In this document: piece by piece, positions 46,861 to 55,718 of the stretch
Position numbering within the stretch: position 1 is the stretch's first letter
How the letters are laid out: every line of letters starts with the position of its first letter
From: Oceanicaulis sp. HLUCCA04
GTDB taxonomy: Bacteria > Pseudomonadota > Alphaproteobacteria > Caulobacterales > Maricaulaceae
NCBI GenBank assembly: GCA_001314625.1
Contig: LJSH01000001.1
Location: forward strand, 744,001 to 808,000
Length of the DNA stretch: 64,000 bases
Reading direction: 5' to 3'
The notes under the pieces: model-generated
Databases searched by the model: none
The model's input: only the letters and a program-made list of their open reading frames with translations
What the model was told of the DNA's origin: nothing
Made by a program: the position numbers and the translations under genes

Positions 46861-47268
46861 TCACGCGCGCAAGCGCTGGGGCGCGTGATGCCATACCGCG
46901 TCATTGGCCGAACGGGCGCTGAGCATGTCCATTTCCTGAAGGCCCTTGAGCTGGGTCAGCACGACCAGCCCGACCGACGCCAGACGCACCTGGACGTCTT
47001 CCGGCCCGCGCGCATTGGTCGGGCAAACCGCCAGAAGCGCATTGGCCTCATCGCTTTTCCAGCCGATCAGTGCGGCCAGAAAGCGCGCTTTCTCCGGCGC
47101 ATTCCGGGCCAGCATGGGATCGGTATACACCGCCTCGCGGATCAGCTTTACCGCCTTGCCCAGCGTCAGGGCGCTGAGCGCCTGTTCGCTTAACGGGCTG
47201 CCCGCAGAGCGCGCGGCGCGTTCAGGATCACCCAGCTTGAACACAACATCATTGAACAGGAACAGCAC
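46861..47268 (-). CDS. Conserved-looking hypothetical protein, unknown function
   Basis: From a GTG at 47266-47268 the product is 135 residues and starts LFLFNDVVFKLGDPE after the initiator; the open frame runs on to 47325, but the extra residues look non-coding. It is mostly helical, with KAVKLIREAVYTDPMLAR and DVQVRLASVGLVVLTQLKGL. I do not recognise the family. It sits alone, downstream of a region with a CtrA-like box. Confidence 0.6.
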   Translation of the reverse strand: MLFLFNDVVFKLGDPERAARSAGSPLSEQALSALTLGKAVKLIREAVYTDPMLARNAPEKARFLAALIGWKSDEANALLAVCPTNARGPEDVQVRLASVGLVVLTQLKGLQEMDMLSARSANDAVWHHAPQRLRA

Positions 47269-47431
47269 GGCACCTGACCCCACTTCTAGCGGCCTGCCAG
47301 CCCCGCCCCGGCCGCGCCATCGCAATGTGACGCTGGCCCATGACCGGCAGCCCGGATGAAACCCTTGATGATGCCAGTGTGACGCGCGCGTATTAAAACT
47401 GCGTCACCGTGCCGTTGAGAAATTGGCAGTG

Positions 47432-47446
47432 TTACCCGTGAGTTAA
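47432..47446 (+). promoter_or_regulatory. CtrA-like half-perfect box TTAC-N7-TTAA
   Basis: TTAC (47432-47435), 7 nt, TTAACC (47443-47448) matches the CtrA consensus in 7 of 8 fixed bases. It lies between the hypothetical gene ending its upstream side at 47268 and DUF1491. An inverted repeat GTGACGC...GCGTCAC (47379-47407) lies beside it. Binding is inference. Confidence 0.35.
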
Positions 47447-47512
47447 CCTCGTTTCGCCGCGTCGTGCCGAGGAGGCCGAACGCCGTCTCCGGACACGAGC
47501 ATTGCAACGCCC

Positions 47513-47848
47513 CTACTCCTCCACCCGCTCCATGAGGAAGTGGCGGCCCTGCCGGTCAATGATCTCCAGCGCCCAGATATCGGGGTCATCCTCGCGGCGG
47601 CGCGCGATATAGGCGTCGGCACGCGCTTCCTCGACAGGCAAGCCACCGAGTGGCTGGGACCAGACCCGCTCACCCTCCATGTCGCGCACCGGGACAAAGA
47701 GCCGGGCCAGCCCGTCGCCGTCGACCAGCTTGAGCAGAACCACGCCTGCATCCGCATCGCCCTTGTGCAGGACAAAGCAGGACGCGCCCTCGCGTTCAGC
47801 GCGCCAGCGCAGGGCGTCTACCCAGATCCATGTGCTGAGTTCAGGCAT
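47513..47848 (-). CDS. DUF1491-family protein
   Basis: The 111-residue product (ATG at 47846-47848, AGGG 7 nt upstream; the frame is open to 47872) has the DUF1491 layout: a short start with WIWVDALRWRAEREGASCFV, then HKGDADAGVVLLKL and a C-terminal DPDIWALEIIDRQGRHFL. The family is confined to alphaproteobacteria as far as I know, and its function is unknown. It is divergent from the BcsB-like gene, 59 bases away. Confidence 0.78.
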   Translation of the reverse strand: MPELSTWIWVDALRWRAEREGASCFVLHKGDADAGVVLLKLVDGDGLARLFVPVRDMEGERVWSQPLGGLPVEEARADAYIARRREDDPDIWALEIIDRQGRHFLMERVEE

Positions 47849-47907
47849 GATTCGCCCTTGCTGGCCGGACAATTGCTTAATAATGTGTAAATCGAGGGGA
47901 GCGTTTC

Positions 47908-49545
47908 ATGACGATACAGGCACGCTGGTTAAGTGTCATGTGTGTGGCCGTTGCAATGACAATGGCCATGCCGGTGAATTTCAGTCCCGTAGCTGGGGCG
48001 ATTCCCGATAGTGAGGCGAGCGGCGCATCCACTACCCTGGCCGCGCCCGAGCGCATAGCCCGGTCGGAAGAGCGCACCCTTTCAGGCATCATCAATAGCG
48101 GCGTGACCCGGCACCGTCTGGATTCGAACGCCCGCGAACTGCGCATCCCCTTTATGCTTGCCCCCGGTTCGGCACCGGAAGGAGTGGAACTCATCTTGTC
48201 CGCAGCGCCGGTCTCCCAGCGTTCGGGCGGGCGGCTGGAAGCGTTTATCTCCGGTTCCCGGACGATCGCGCTGACACCGCGCGCCGAAAGCTTCGAGGCG
48301 CGCTTCACCCTCTACTCGGAGAGCCTGCGTCCGGGTGAAAACACACTCATCATCCGTTTCGACGCCGGCAACGCCGATGGGTGGCGCATTGACCTTCGTG
48401 CCAGCCGCCTGCGCGTGACGGCCTTGCCATCGGCCGGACATGAGACGCTCGAAGCGCTTGAAACAGCGCTGGCCGCCCATTTTGCGGCTCCCCGGCGCGT
48501 CTTCATTGAAGCGGATGCGTCGGGCCGCGAGCAGCTTGCCGTCGAAGCGCTGATCGCGCAGGGTCTTGCCTTGCGCATGGGTCAGGCCCCGGTGCTCGTG
48601 GAGCGTCCCGAGGCCGCAGAGCTTGTGGTGCGCGCCGCCGTCGATCCGCTGGCACCCACCGCCTCGCTGTCGCTTGGCGACCCCTATACCGTCCGGCTGG
48701 CCGGCCCCGACACCACAACCGTTGCCGCCGCGGCGCGCCTGTTTGCCGCCCGCAGCTTTGCCGGAACGCAAACGCGGATGACGCCATCAGATGCACTGTC
48801 CGCGCCGCAACTGGCACGCGCCGACGCTCCGGGCCGGTCCGTCCATGACAATCTGCAGGCGCTTGCCGAAACCGGCACGCCATTCGCACGCGAGCATGGC
48901 GGACGCGCCGCCATTGTCCTGGCCGGCGATACCACTGCAGAGCGGCTGGGCGCGCTCAGCCTTCTGTCGCGGGCATCGCTCGCATCAGGCTCTGCCTGGC
49001 TGTTTGCCTGGTACGGGACCGATGCCCGGCTTGCGCCAGCCGATCACGACCTGTTCCTGATGGGGCCGATCGCCGCGCTCGATGCCGGTCTGGTAAATGC
49101 TGCTCCGGCTGAAGTGCGTGCAGCCACACAAGCTGCCGACCGGCGTGTGCCGCGCCAGCGCCGTTCCTACGGCTCTACGGCCTTTGCCGATGAAGGCAAT
49201 CCGGTCGCCGGAGCCGTCACCGGAATCGCCGCACTGTACCGCGAGCCGGGCGGGCGTACCGTGGCTCTGGTCACAGCACCCGAAGGGGCGGATTTCTCCC
49301 GCGCCGCCCGCAGGCTTGCCCACTCCGATCTCTGGCATGAGTTGCAAGGCCGGGCGGTTCTCTGGGATTCCGGTTCGGTTACCGCATTCGGCCCGACAGC
49401 GCACTCGGCCGCTCCGCTGGGCGACCAGCTCATCGAGCTGTTCCGACAGCATGACCGTATCCTGGCCCTGATCGCTTTCACGCTGGCTGTAGTTTTGCTG
49501 TTTGCCGGCAACGCCGTAAACCGGAGATCAACCCGGAGCGTGTAA
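47908..49545 (+). CDS. BcsB-like exported, membrane-anchored envelope protein
   Basis: The 545-residue product has an N-terminal signal (about residues 7-30), a large beta-rich periplasmic region and one C-terminal membrane helix (about 520-538) with a basic cytoplasmic tail. The pattern of a jelly-roll segment (ELRIPFMLAPGSAPEGVELI; RPGENTLIIRFDA) and mixed alpha/beta domains (YTVRLAGPDTTTVAAAARLF) recalls the BcsB subunit of cellulose synthase. However, it is shorter and no bcsA is adjacent. The neighbour downstream is another secreted protein, so an envelope polysaccharide role is a guess. Confidence 0.45.
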   Translation: MTIQARWLSVMCVAVAMTMAMPVNFSPVAGAIPDSEASGASTTLAAPERIARSEERTLSGIINSGVTRHRLDSNARELRIPFMLAPGSAPEGVELILSAAPVSQRSGGRLEAFISGSRTIALTPRAESFEARFTLYSESLRPGENTLIIRFDAGNADGWRIDLRASRLRVTALPSAGHETLEALETALAAHFAAPRRVFIEADASGREQLAVEALIAQGLALRMGQAPVLVERPEAAELVVRAAVDPLAPTASLSLGDPYTVRLAGPDTTTVAAAARLFAARSFAGTQTRMTPSDALSAPQLARADAPGRSVHDNLQALAETGTPFAREHGGRAAIVLAGDTTAERLGALSLLSRASLASGSAWLFAWYGTDARLAPADHDLFLMGPIAALDAGLVNAAPAEVRAATQAADRRVPRQRRSYGSTAFADEGNPVAGAVTGIAALYREPGGRTVALVTAPEGADFSRAARRLAHSDLWHELQGRAVLWDSGSVTAFGPTAHSAAPLGDQLIELFRQHDRILALIAFTLAVVLLFAGNAVNRRSTRSV

Positions 49546-49556
49546 CATGCGTCTCC

Positions 49557-50441
49557 ATGATCACTCTGGCACTCACTTCCGCGCTCGCCCTGACCGCCGC
49601 AGGCAATGATGTACGCACCGATGCATCGGCGCGGCTGGCCCGGCTTGTCGAGGTGGCCACTATCGATGAGGCGTGCGCCATACTGGAGCCGTCAGAGCGC
49701 GACATTCTGGAACGCGAAATCAACACCGCGCGGCACTATGCCGAGCGCAATGGCCTGTCTTCGGCCACCTACACCGCAGGCTTAGACCGCATTCAGCGGC
49801 GCTGGAGCACGCCCGATTGCGACAGCTCCGCAACCGCCCGCCCCGTCACGCGCTACCGTCAAGCCATGCATGGCTGGCTGATGGGGGGCGAACAGAGCTT
49901 CGGCGGACATGCGCGCACATGGACGGCAATGCGCGCCGTGGAACCGGCGGGACACTGGACACTTGCGCAGGACGCCCTTCATGGGGATGTCGCGGCGCGG
50001 TTCGGTTCAGCGCTGATCGAGAGCGGTCCGGTGATCCTTTTGTCTGTCCGCTCACCGCATGTTCCGGCCAGTGCCGTGCTGGTGATGCGCGACACAGACC
50101 TCTCGCCGCGCCCTGTCGACTTTACCTCCGGCGGACGCCGCCCGCCGCCCGGCGGCGAACCTCTGGCGGCGCTGGGAGCGCTCGCATCGGGGCAGCAGCG
50201 GATATGGACCAGCGGGCGCCTGCGCGATGACGCGCTGCTCGCCCCGGAAGGCGATGGGCATTCGGCGAGCTTTACCTTTCCCGCCGATACGCTTGAACAG
50301 ATGATGGCGCTGGAAACAGCCGAAGCGGCCCGTGTCGAACTGTATGACGCGACAGGAAGCCGGGTCGGGCGCGTCTGGATCGAGATCGGCGCACTGCGTC
50401 AGGCCCGTGACTATGCGCTGGCAGTCAACGCCGAACGATAA
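49557..50441 (+). CDS. Secreted protein of unknown function
   Basis: The 294-residue product has a short signal peptide (about residues 1-15), a helical N-terminal part with ATIDEACAILEPSERDILE and a C-terminal beta-rich part (VELYDATGSRVGRVWIEIG). Two cysteines (about 41 and 87) could form a disulfide. It starts 11 bases after the BcsB-like gene and is probably co-translated with it. I do not recognise a family. Confidence 0.55.
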   Translation: MITLALTSALALTAAGNDVRTDASARLARLVEVATIDEACAILEPSERDILEREINTARHYAERNGLSSATYTAGLDRIQRRWSTPDCDSSATARPVTRYRQAMHGWLMGGEQSFGGHARTWTAMRAVEPAGHWTLAQDALHGDVAARFGSALIESGPVILLSVRSPHVPASAVLVMRDTDLSPRPVDFTSGGRRPPPGGEPLAALGALASGQQRIWTSGRLRDDALLAPEGDGHSASFTFPADTLEQMMALETAEAARVELYDATGSRVGRVWIEIGALRQARDYALAVNAER

Positions 50442-50453
50442 ACGCGCAACGGA

Positions 50454-52160
50454 TTAGCTGGCGGCTGCCTGCTGCACGATGGCTTCGCCAGCGGCCTGTG
50501 CCCGGCGGATCTGCTCATGCACGGCCGGTATTTCCGGATCCGGTACAGAAGCGACGCCATCACCCGCAACGACCGGCAGGCAGATCGTGGCTGTCGTGCC
50601 CTGGCCCGGCCGGCTCTGCAGGCTCATCGTGCCGCCATGCAGCGCCGCCAGCGCCTGCACCAGCGCCAGCCCCAGTCCGGACCCGCGCTCATCGCTATGA
50701 CGGGCGCTGGATGCCTGTTCGAATGCCTGCCCGAGGCGGCTCAACTCGTCAGCGCTCATGCCCGGCCCGCTATCGCCCACGGCAATAACGAGGTCCCGGC
50801 GGCTGGCCTGCACCATGACCACCACCGCGCCCCCATCGGGTGTGAACTTGATGGCGTTTGACAAAAGGTTCAGGACAATCTGGCGCACGGCCTTGCGATC
50901 GGCATTCACGATCAAGCCGCTTTTGCGCACATTGAAGCTCAGACGGATATTCTTGTCCTCGGCCCGAAGGCGCATCATGCGCACACAGGTCTCGACGACT
51001 TCACCGGCATCAAATGTTTCGCGCACCAGCTCATAGCGGTCCGCCTCGATCTTCGACATGTCCAGCACATCACCGATGAGATCGAGCAGATGCACACCGC
51101 TTTCGTGGATGAGATCAGCGTACTCCGCATAGCGGGCGGGCATCGGGCCGAACAGGCGCTGCTTCATCAGATCGGAGAAGCCGATAATCGCATTGAGCGG
51201 TGTGCGCAGCTCGTGACTGATGGCTGCCAGAAACTCTGATTTGGCTTTACTGGCCGCGACAGCCTCGTCGCGTTCGCGCGCAACACGATCAAGCAGCTTG
51301 TCATCGCGGCTTGGCGCAGACAGTGCCACCACAAACCCGGTACCTGCCGCATGGGCGCGCGCCTCGAGATATACCGGGCGGCCTCCGGCACCTCGCATTT
51401 CGGTGACGATCGACCCGCTGGCCGGGCGCAGATTGCGCTGCAGAAGATCCCGGCCATCATCCTCATAGGCCAGGTCTGCAACCGGCAGTCCTTCAATCTC
51501 GCGCGGCAAGCCGGGCAACAGGGCGCGCGCTGCGCCCGAAATAGCGCGCATGCGTCCAGCCTCGTCACACACGATGAGCGCTGACGGTGAATAGGAAAAA
51601 CCCTCTGCCTGTGGTGCCAGCAAGGTCCGGGTTTGCTCCAGCCGGTTCAGATCGGGAAGGAGACCGCCGATGGCAACCAGCCCGCATATCGCCAGATAGG
51701 CGGCAAGACCCGCTTCCAGCGCCATCGGCGCACTCGCAAATGCGCCATCTGCCCCGCCAGCGTAGGCCATCACCCCGAACGCCGCCGCATTGGCACACAG
51801 GCTGACAAGCGCAGCCCCGAACTGACGGCTGGCAGCAAGCGCGCATGCACCGGCCAGAAAGGCAAACGCCGAGAGCCCGTGCATGCCGCCAGCCAGTCCG
51901 GCCAGCGTCAGGCCGGGTATGACCCAGCTAACAACAATCAGCGCGCGCGTAATGTCAGTCCAGGAGCCGGCACGCGCGAACCGCCAGCCCACGAGCCCCG
52001 GCAACGCCGTCGCGCCGGTTAACCCGGCTGCTTCAAGGCTGACACCGGACGCCAGCGCCCAGAAGGCCGCACCGAGCCAGAACGCCGCCCAGAGCGCATG
52101 TATCCAGCGCGCCCGGGTGCGCGCCATCCATCGGCCAAGCTTTGCTGCAAGGGAGGTCAT
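50454..52160 (-). CDS. Multi-pass sensor histidine kinase (PleC/DivJ-like core)
   Basis: The 568-residue product (ATG at 52158-52160; a GTG at 52175 is possible) has about six N-terminal membrane helices (residues about 20-175), a PAS-like region (SPSALIVCDEAGRMRAISGA) and a HisKA domain with the phospho-acceptor His in AAISHELRTPLNAIIGFSDL. The HATPase domain has LNLLSNAIKFTPDGG, GDSGPGM and GSGLGLALV. This core sequence is the type seen in PleC, DivJ and related alphaproteobacterial cell-cycle kinases, but the family is too large to name the gene. No response regulator is adjacent. Confidence 0.85.
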   Translation of the reverse strand: MTSLAAKLGRWMARTRARWIHALWAAFWLGAAFWALASGVSLEAAGLTGATALPGLVGWRFARAGSWTDITRALIVVSWVIPGLTLAGLAGGMHGLSAFAFLAGACALAASRQFGAALVSLCANAAAFGVMAYAGGADGAFASAPMALEAGLAAYLAICGLVAIGGLLPDLNRLEQTRTLLAPQAEGFSYSPSALIVCDEAGRMRAISGAARALLPGLPREIEGLPVADLAYEDDGRDLLQRNLRPASGSIVTEMRGAGGRPVYLEARAHAAGTGFVVALSAPSRDDKLLDRVARERDEAVAASKAKSEFLAAISHELRTPLNAIIGFSDLMKQRLFGPMPARYAEYADLIHESGVHLLDLIGDVLDMSKIEADRYELVRETFDAGEVVETCVRMMRLRAEDKNIRLSFNVRKSGLIVNADRKAVRQIVLNLLSNAIKFTPDGGAVVVMVQASRRDLVIAVGDSGPGMSADELSRLGQAFEQASSARHSDERGSGLGLALVQALAALHGGTMSLQSRPGQGTTATICLPVVAGDGVASVPDPEIPAVHEQIRRAQAAGEAIVQQAAAS

Positions 52161-52221
52161 AACGCTTGTGGGCACCCGACTCAGTTGACACGCCTGATGC
52201 CCGCAAGCTCTGCCCGCGGCG

Positions 52222-52260
52222 TTAACAATTATTGAATCCGGGTTAAGCGCATATCGAATC
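52222..52260. promoter_or_regulatory. Divergent promoter region with TTAA-N7-TGAA and two GANTC sites
   Basis: TTAA-CAATTAT-TGAA (52222-52236), one base off the CtrA consensus, overlaps a GAATC site (52234-52238), and a second GAATC lies at 52256-52260. The site is between the divergent histidine kinase and a secreted protein gene, so both could be cell-cycle controlled. Confidence 0.35.
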
Positions 52261-52345
52261 CGGCTCGGGCGCTGCGCGCCACCTTGGACAACGGCAAAAT
52301 TCCCGGCAAAGTGAGATGTCTCTAAGCTGCGCGGAGCATACCCCC

Positions 52346-53359
52346 ATGATCACATCCCTGCTGGTCATCCTTTCGCTGTCTTCAGTGTCCGCAACCGGAC
52401 AGGAGGCACAAGAGGCCGCGCCTCAGACAGAAGACGCCGTCATCAGCGATGGACCGGAGCTGGCACTGGACGCGCCCGCAGAGCAACCCTTTGCCCTGCA
52501 AGGTTACGCCAACACCTACGCAGCCTTTCATTCCGATGTCAGCGAGGCGGGCCGCCGGGAACTGAACTCGGTGCTCGCCCTCGACGAAACGATGGACTCG
52601 CTGGCCGCCTATTATACCGATGACCGTCTGGTCGATGCCCAGATCGCCTACGCGGCGCTGGTCGCCGCCCAGCACCCGGAGTTTATCGACTCCGTACGTG
52701 CTATCTCGGACTATTATGGCGCAGACGTCACGGCAGCGAGCCTGATGAATGATCCGGTGTTCGTGACCGGCTTTATGGGCGCGGACGCCGCGTCGGAGAA
52801 CGTGGTCGGCGCACTCAGCGCCGACAATCGCCAGATTGACACGGTGGCTGTCCGCTACCGCGAGGCCGCCTATGATCTGCAAGGGGAAACGTGGGCGCGT
52901 GCGCGGGCGCTGGACCGCCGCACCCGGCTGGACCAGATCGAAAGCGGCTCGGTCCGTCTGCAAACGCCATTCACTATGGCACAGGGTGCCAACGGAGCGC
53001 GGCTCGGTGCCGCATCGGACCTTTTTGCCATTGCCCAGACCGGACCGCGCCCTGAGGCTCCGTCGCCGGGCCTGGCCCTGACTGTCGGGGAAACCCAGCT
53101 TCAGCCCGACGAGCGCCGGGTTGGCCGCATTCTGGCGGTTGCCGCGCTGCAGTCGATTGAGTCCGGTGACATGCGGGCGATGGACATCCTTCTGGCGGAT
53201 CCCGGCGTGGAGCGCTGCATCGTCACGGCCCGGCTGAACCTTGCCCAGTGCGTGGCAGCCGGTCACTTCAAGTATGAGGACGCGTTTTGCATCGCTGAGC
53301 ATGCGCTGGAGGAAGTGGCTGTCTGTCTGACGGCCACGCGCGCGCCGGTGAGCGAATAG
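52346..53359 (+). CDS. Secreted protein of unknown function
   Basis: The product is 337 residues from the ATG at 52346, with a signal peptide (MITSLLVILSLSSVSA, about residues 1-16) and an acidic Gln/Glu-rich linker. A helical body follows (AAFHSDVSEAGRRELNSVL; LDRRTRLDQIESGSVRL), ending in a Cys-rich C-terminus with four cysteines (ERCIVTARLNLAQCVAAGHF; FCIAEHALEEVAVCL). The paired cysteines suggest disulfides in the periplasm. I do not recognise the family. Confidence 0.6.
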   Translation: MITSLLVILSLSSVSATGQEAQEAAPQTEDAVISDGPELALDAPAEQPFALQGYANTYAAFHSDVSEAGRRELNSVLALDETMDSLAAYYTDDRLVDAQIAYAALVAAQHPEFIDSVRAISDYYGADVTAASLMNDPVFVTGFMGADAASENVVGALSADNRQIDTVAVRYREAAYDLQGETWARARALDRRTRLDQIESGSVRLQTPFTMAQGANGARLGAASDLFAIAQTGPRPEAPSPGLALTVGETQLQPDERRVGRILAVAALQSIESGDMRAMDILLADPGVERCIVTARLNLAQCVAAGHFKYEDAFCIAEHALEEVAVCLTATRAPVSE

Positions 53360-53509
53360 CCTGGCGTTAACGCTTCAGGAACCAAGCTTAAGCAGCGTTA
53401 ATAGGGCATTTACCCCGAACCGGGCTTTCGCTGGAAATGGCCGGCGCCCTCACCTAGCCTTCATGATGCGGGTCAGAATTTCCCGCGTAGCAGAGGCTAA
53501 GGCGAGCCG

Positions 53510-53857
53510 ATGATGTTCATATTGCGCGCTGCATTCTGGATGGCGTTAGTTGCCGCTTTTGTGCCGCCCGGCTTTACGGCGGCCGGCGGCCTGTTCGCCA
53601 GCGATATGGAAAGGCTGCTGGCTGAACCGGCGGCCCGCGCGGCACATTCGCTGAACGCCCAGCCATCGTCTCCGGCAGGAACCAGCAGCCAGCATCATTC
53701 GGGCGTGTGCGCCGACTATGGCGAACTGTGCGAGATCTGGGAGCTTGTCACCGGGTTTGGCGGGTATGTCGGCACGGTGGCTCTCTCCCAGGCGGACGCG
53801 ATGATTGAATCCTCGCGCGAAACCGGCACCGACAAGGCGGCCGCGCAGACCCGCTAG
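53510..53857 (+). CDS. DUF5330-like small exported protein
   Basis: The 115-residue product has an N-terminal membrane/signal segment (about residues 4-24, ILRAAFWMALVAAFVPPG), typical of the DUF5330 family of alphaproteobacteria, and a small C-terminal part with two cysteines (HSGVCADYGELCEIWELV). Function is unknown. The start may be the ATG at 53510 or 53513. It lies on its own between a secreted protein and sufE. Confidence 0.65.
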   Translation: MMFILRAAFWMALVAAFVPPGFTAAGGLFASDMERLLAEPAARAAHSLNAQPSSPAGTSSQHHSGVCADYGELCEIWELVTGFGGYVGTVALSQADAMIESSRETGTDKAAAQTR

Positions 53858-53906
53858 GCGCGCTTCGCGTCTTGCCCTTTGCGGTGGGCGCGCCTAGGTC
53901 AGGCGC

Positions 53907-54323
53907 ATGGATACAAAAGACCCCGTCATTGAAGCTCTTGTGGACGAGTTCGACTTCCTGGGCGATTGGGAAGAGCGCTATCGCTATCTCATCGATATGG
54001 GCCGCGCGCTGGAACCGCTGAGCGCAGACGAACACTGCGACACCAACAAGGTGCAGGGCTGCGTAAGCCAGGTATGGCTGGTCCTGAACACCGCCCCCGA
54101 TGGCACGCTTGCCATACGCGGCGATTCCGATGCTCACATCGTCAAGGGTCTGGTGGCGCTGCTGATCCGTCTCTATTCGGGGCGCCCGCCCGCCGAAGCC
54201 GCCGCGATTGATGCGCGCGAAGTGCTGGGCCGTATCGGATTGGGCGAGCATTTATCCCCCCAGCGCTCCAACGGGCTGGCCGCGATGGTAACGCGCATCC
54301 GCGCCGTTGCCGGCAATAGCTAG
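53907..54323 (+). CDS. sufE: Cysteine desulfuration protein SufE
   Basis: SufE accepts persulfide sulfur from SufS for Fe-S cluster assembly. The 138-residue product has the conserved acceptor cysteine in KVQGCVSQVWL, with the family features FDFLGDWEERYRYLIDMGR and ALLIRLYSGRPPAE. Length is typical. No sufS or sufBCD is adjacent. Its stop overlaps the convergent DUF6456 gene by 3 bases. Confidence 0.94.
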   Translation: MDTKDPVIEALVDEFDFLGDWEERYRYLIDMGRALEPLSADEHCDTNKVQGCVSQVWLVLNTAPDGTLAIRGDSDAHIVKGLVALLIRLYSGRPPAEAAAIDAREVLGRIGLGEHLSPQRSNGLAAMVTRIRAVAGNS

Positions 54324-55090
54324 AACGGACTGGCCACACGCGCCGGGCGTTTCAGACCGTAATGCACCGCCAGACGCTCCAGCGCGAGACGCAACGCCGT
54401 GAGACCGGCCTTGTCCGGCCAGTCCAGATCACGCACCGCACGCTCCATCCCCGTTTCGCGGATCACGATGCTGACCAGCAGCCGGTCAAGGCCGGGTCCC
54501 GCAGCGGCCAGCGCATCCATGACGCGGGTGCGCGCATCGAGGGCCCGGGCCGGCGCATCCGCCGTATCCTGTCCGCCACGCCGCCCTGACCGGGGCAGGC
54601 CGGACCAGTCCGATGTAACGCGTGAGCGCAAGGTGGACGCATCATAATCGGCGCGCAGGCGTTCCGCCGCCGTGACGTGAACGCGTTCCAGGGCCGCCGG
54701 ACGGGCCGGCCGGTCAACCGCATAGCGCGCCAGCGGAGAGGCTTCGAGGCTGGCTTGCGCTACCACGATGCGTCCATCCGCCTGCATCACCGGCCTGGCA
54801 TGAAGCGTGCGGTGCTGGGCCTGAAACCCTTGCCCTTCGTCATCATCGGACCGTTCCAGCCGCTTCAGCCGCGCGCGGCCAGCGTCACCGAGACACCAAT
54901 GGCTGCCGTCTGCGCCCGCCACCAGCGTCCCGTCGGCCAGGCCGGCCTTCAACTCGGACTCTGACAGCCGGGCCAGCGGGCGCCTGCGCCGGTCGGCGCT
55001 GGCGAAAACGCCATAGCCCCGGCGTCCGGGAAGCGGGGCAATCCGGCAGCCGGGACGGGCCGCCCGGGCGAGCCATGACGGCGTGCTCAC
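54320..55090 (-). CDS. DUF6456-domain protein
   Basis: From a GTG at 55088-55090, which overlaps the stop of the upstream gene (GTGA), the product is 256 residues. The N-terminal part has KAGLADGTLVAGADGSHWCL-type winged-helix features, and the C-terminal part (VTAAERLRADYDAS; GPGLDRLLVSIVIRETGMERA; ALRLALERLAVHYGL) is the DUF6456 domain. The family is found in alphaproteobacteria; function is unknown. The coupling to the DnaA-domain-IV-like gene suggests a DNA-related role. Confidence 0.72.
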   Translation of the reverse strand: MSTPSWLARAARPGCRIAPLPGRRGYGVFASADRRRRPLARLSESELKAGLADGTLVAGADGSHWCLGDAGRARLKRLERSDDDEGQGFQAQHRTLHARPVMQADGRIVVAQASLEASPLARYAVDRPARPAALERVHVTAAERLRADYDASTLRSRVTSDWSGLPRSGRRGGQDTADAPARALDARTRVMDALAAAGPGLDRLLVSIVIRETGMERAVRDLDWPDKAGLTALRLALERLAVHYGLKRPARVASPF

Positions 55091-55476
55091 CACGCCGCTC
55101 CTGCCCTGGAAGCACTATCCTGGGGCAGCCGGCTGAACATGGGGCGCGCAGGCGACGGCATGGCGCGAAGCGATGTCTCCAGATCATCGAGACGCTGATC
55201 AAATGCCGCATCGTCGCGCATATCCTCGATCTTGTGACACGCATAGGCGACCGTACTGCGGTCCCGGCCGAAGGCCTGTGCCACCCGCGCCAGCGACATT
55301 TCAAAAGCGATATGGGCCAGATACATCGCCATCTGGCGCGCCAGCGCGGTCGGGGCAGCGCCTCGTGTCGCGCCATCTACAGCCTCGACCGGAACCCCCA
55401 TGCAGAAGGCGGCCGCCTGACGGGCAAGCTGGGCGCGGGCGCGGTCCTGCTCAGCGCGTGCGTGCTTGATATCCAT
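55087..55476 (-). CDS. DnaA domain IV-like helix-turn-helix protein
   Basis: The 129-residue product contains TALARQMAMYLAHIAFEMSL and ARVAQAFGRDRSTVAYACHKIED. This matches the DnaA C-terminal (domain IV) DNA-binding signature (ARQ-x-AMYL ... GRDHTTV-x-HA-x-KI), but the protein has no AAA+ ATPase domain. Such proteins may recognise DnaA-box-like DNA or regulate genes. It is the first gene of a two-gene unit with DUF6456. Its promoter region holds two GANTC sites (55603-55607, 55644-55648) and an inverted repeat TTCAAGC...GCTTGAA. Confidence 0.75.
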   Translation of the reverse strand: MDIKHARAEQDRARAQLARQAAAFCMGVPVEAVDGATRGAAPTALARQMAMYLAHIAFEMSLARVAQAFGRDRSTVAYACHKIEDMRDDAAFDQRLDDLETSLRAMPSPARPMFSRLPQDSASRAGAAW

Positions 55477-55604
55477 TTCCTCAACTCCCTGATCACAACG
55501 TGTCGAGCTCCATCCTAGCCACGCACGCAGGAAGCGAGGATAATATTCCTAGCTTGATTGTAAAACCTCAAATGTGTTCGCGTTTTCGGACAGGGATAAA
55601 CGGA

Positions 55605-55629
55605 TTCAAGCGCCTTGCAGCGGCTTGAA
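55605..55629. promoter_or_regulatory. Inverted repeat TTCAAGC...GCTTGAA in the DnaA-like gene upstream region
   Basis: Seven-base arms (55605-55611 and 55623-55629) flank 11 nt. GANTC methylation sites adjoin at 55603-55607 (GATTC) and 55644-55648 (GAATC). It is in the 242-bp gap between DUF2336 and the DnaA-like gene and is a plausible operator. Confidence 0.4.
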
Positions 55630-55718
55630 ATCAACCAATGATTGAATCTTGAGGCGGGGACAACTCACGCCGCCGCGCAAAGCCCGGCGCGGCATCTGGA
55701 TGAGGATAAATGCCAGGC

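Noticed and set aside
53380-53420. CtrA box in the gap before the DUF5330 gene
   Set aside because: TTAA-GCAGCG-TTAA has a 6-nt spacer instead of 7, so it does not match the consensus spacing.
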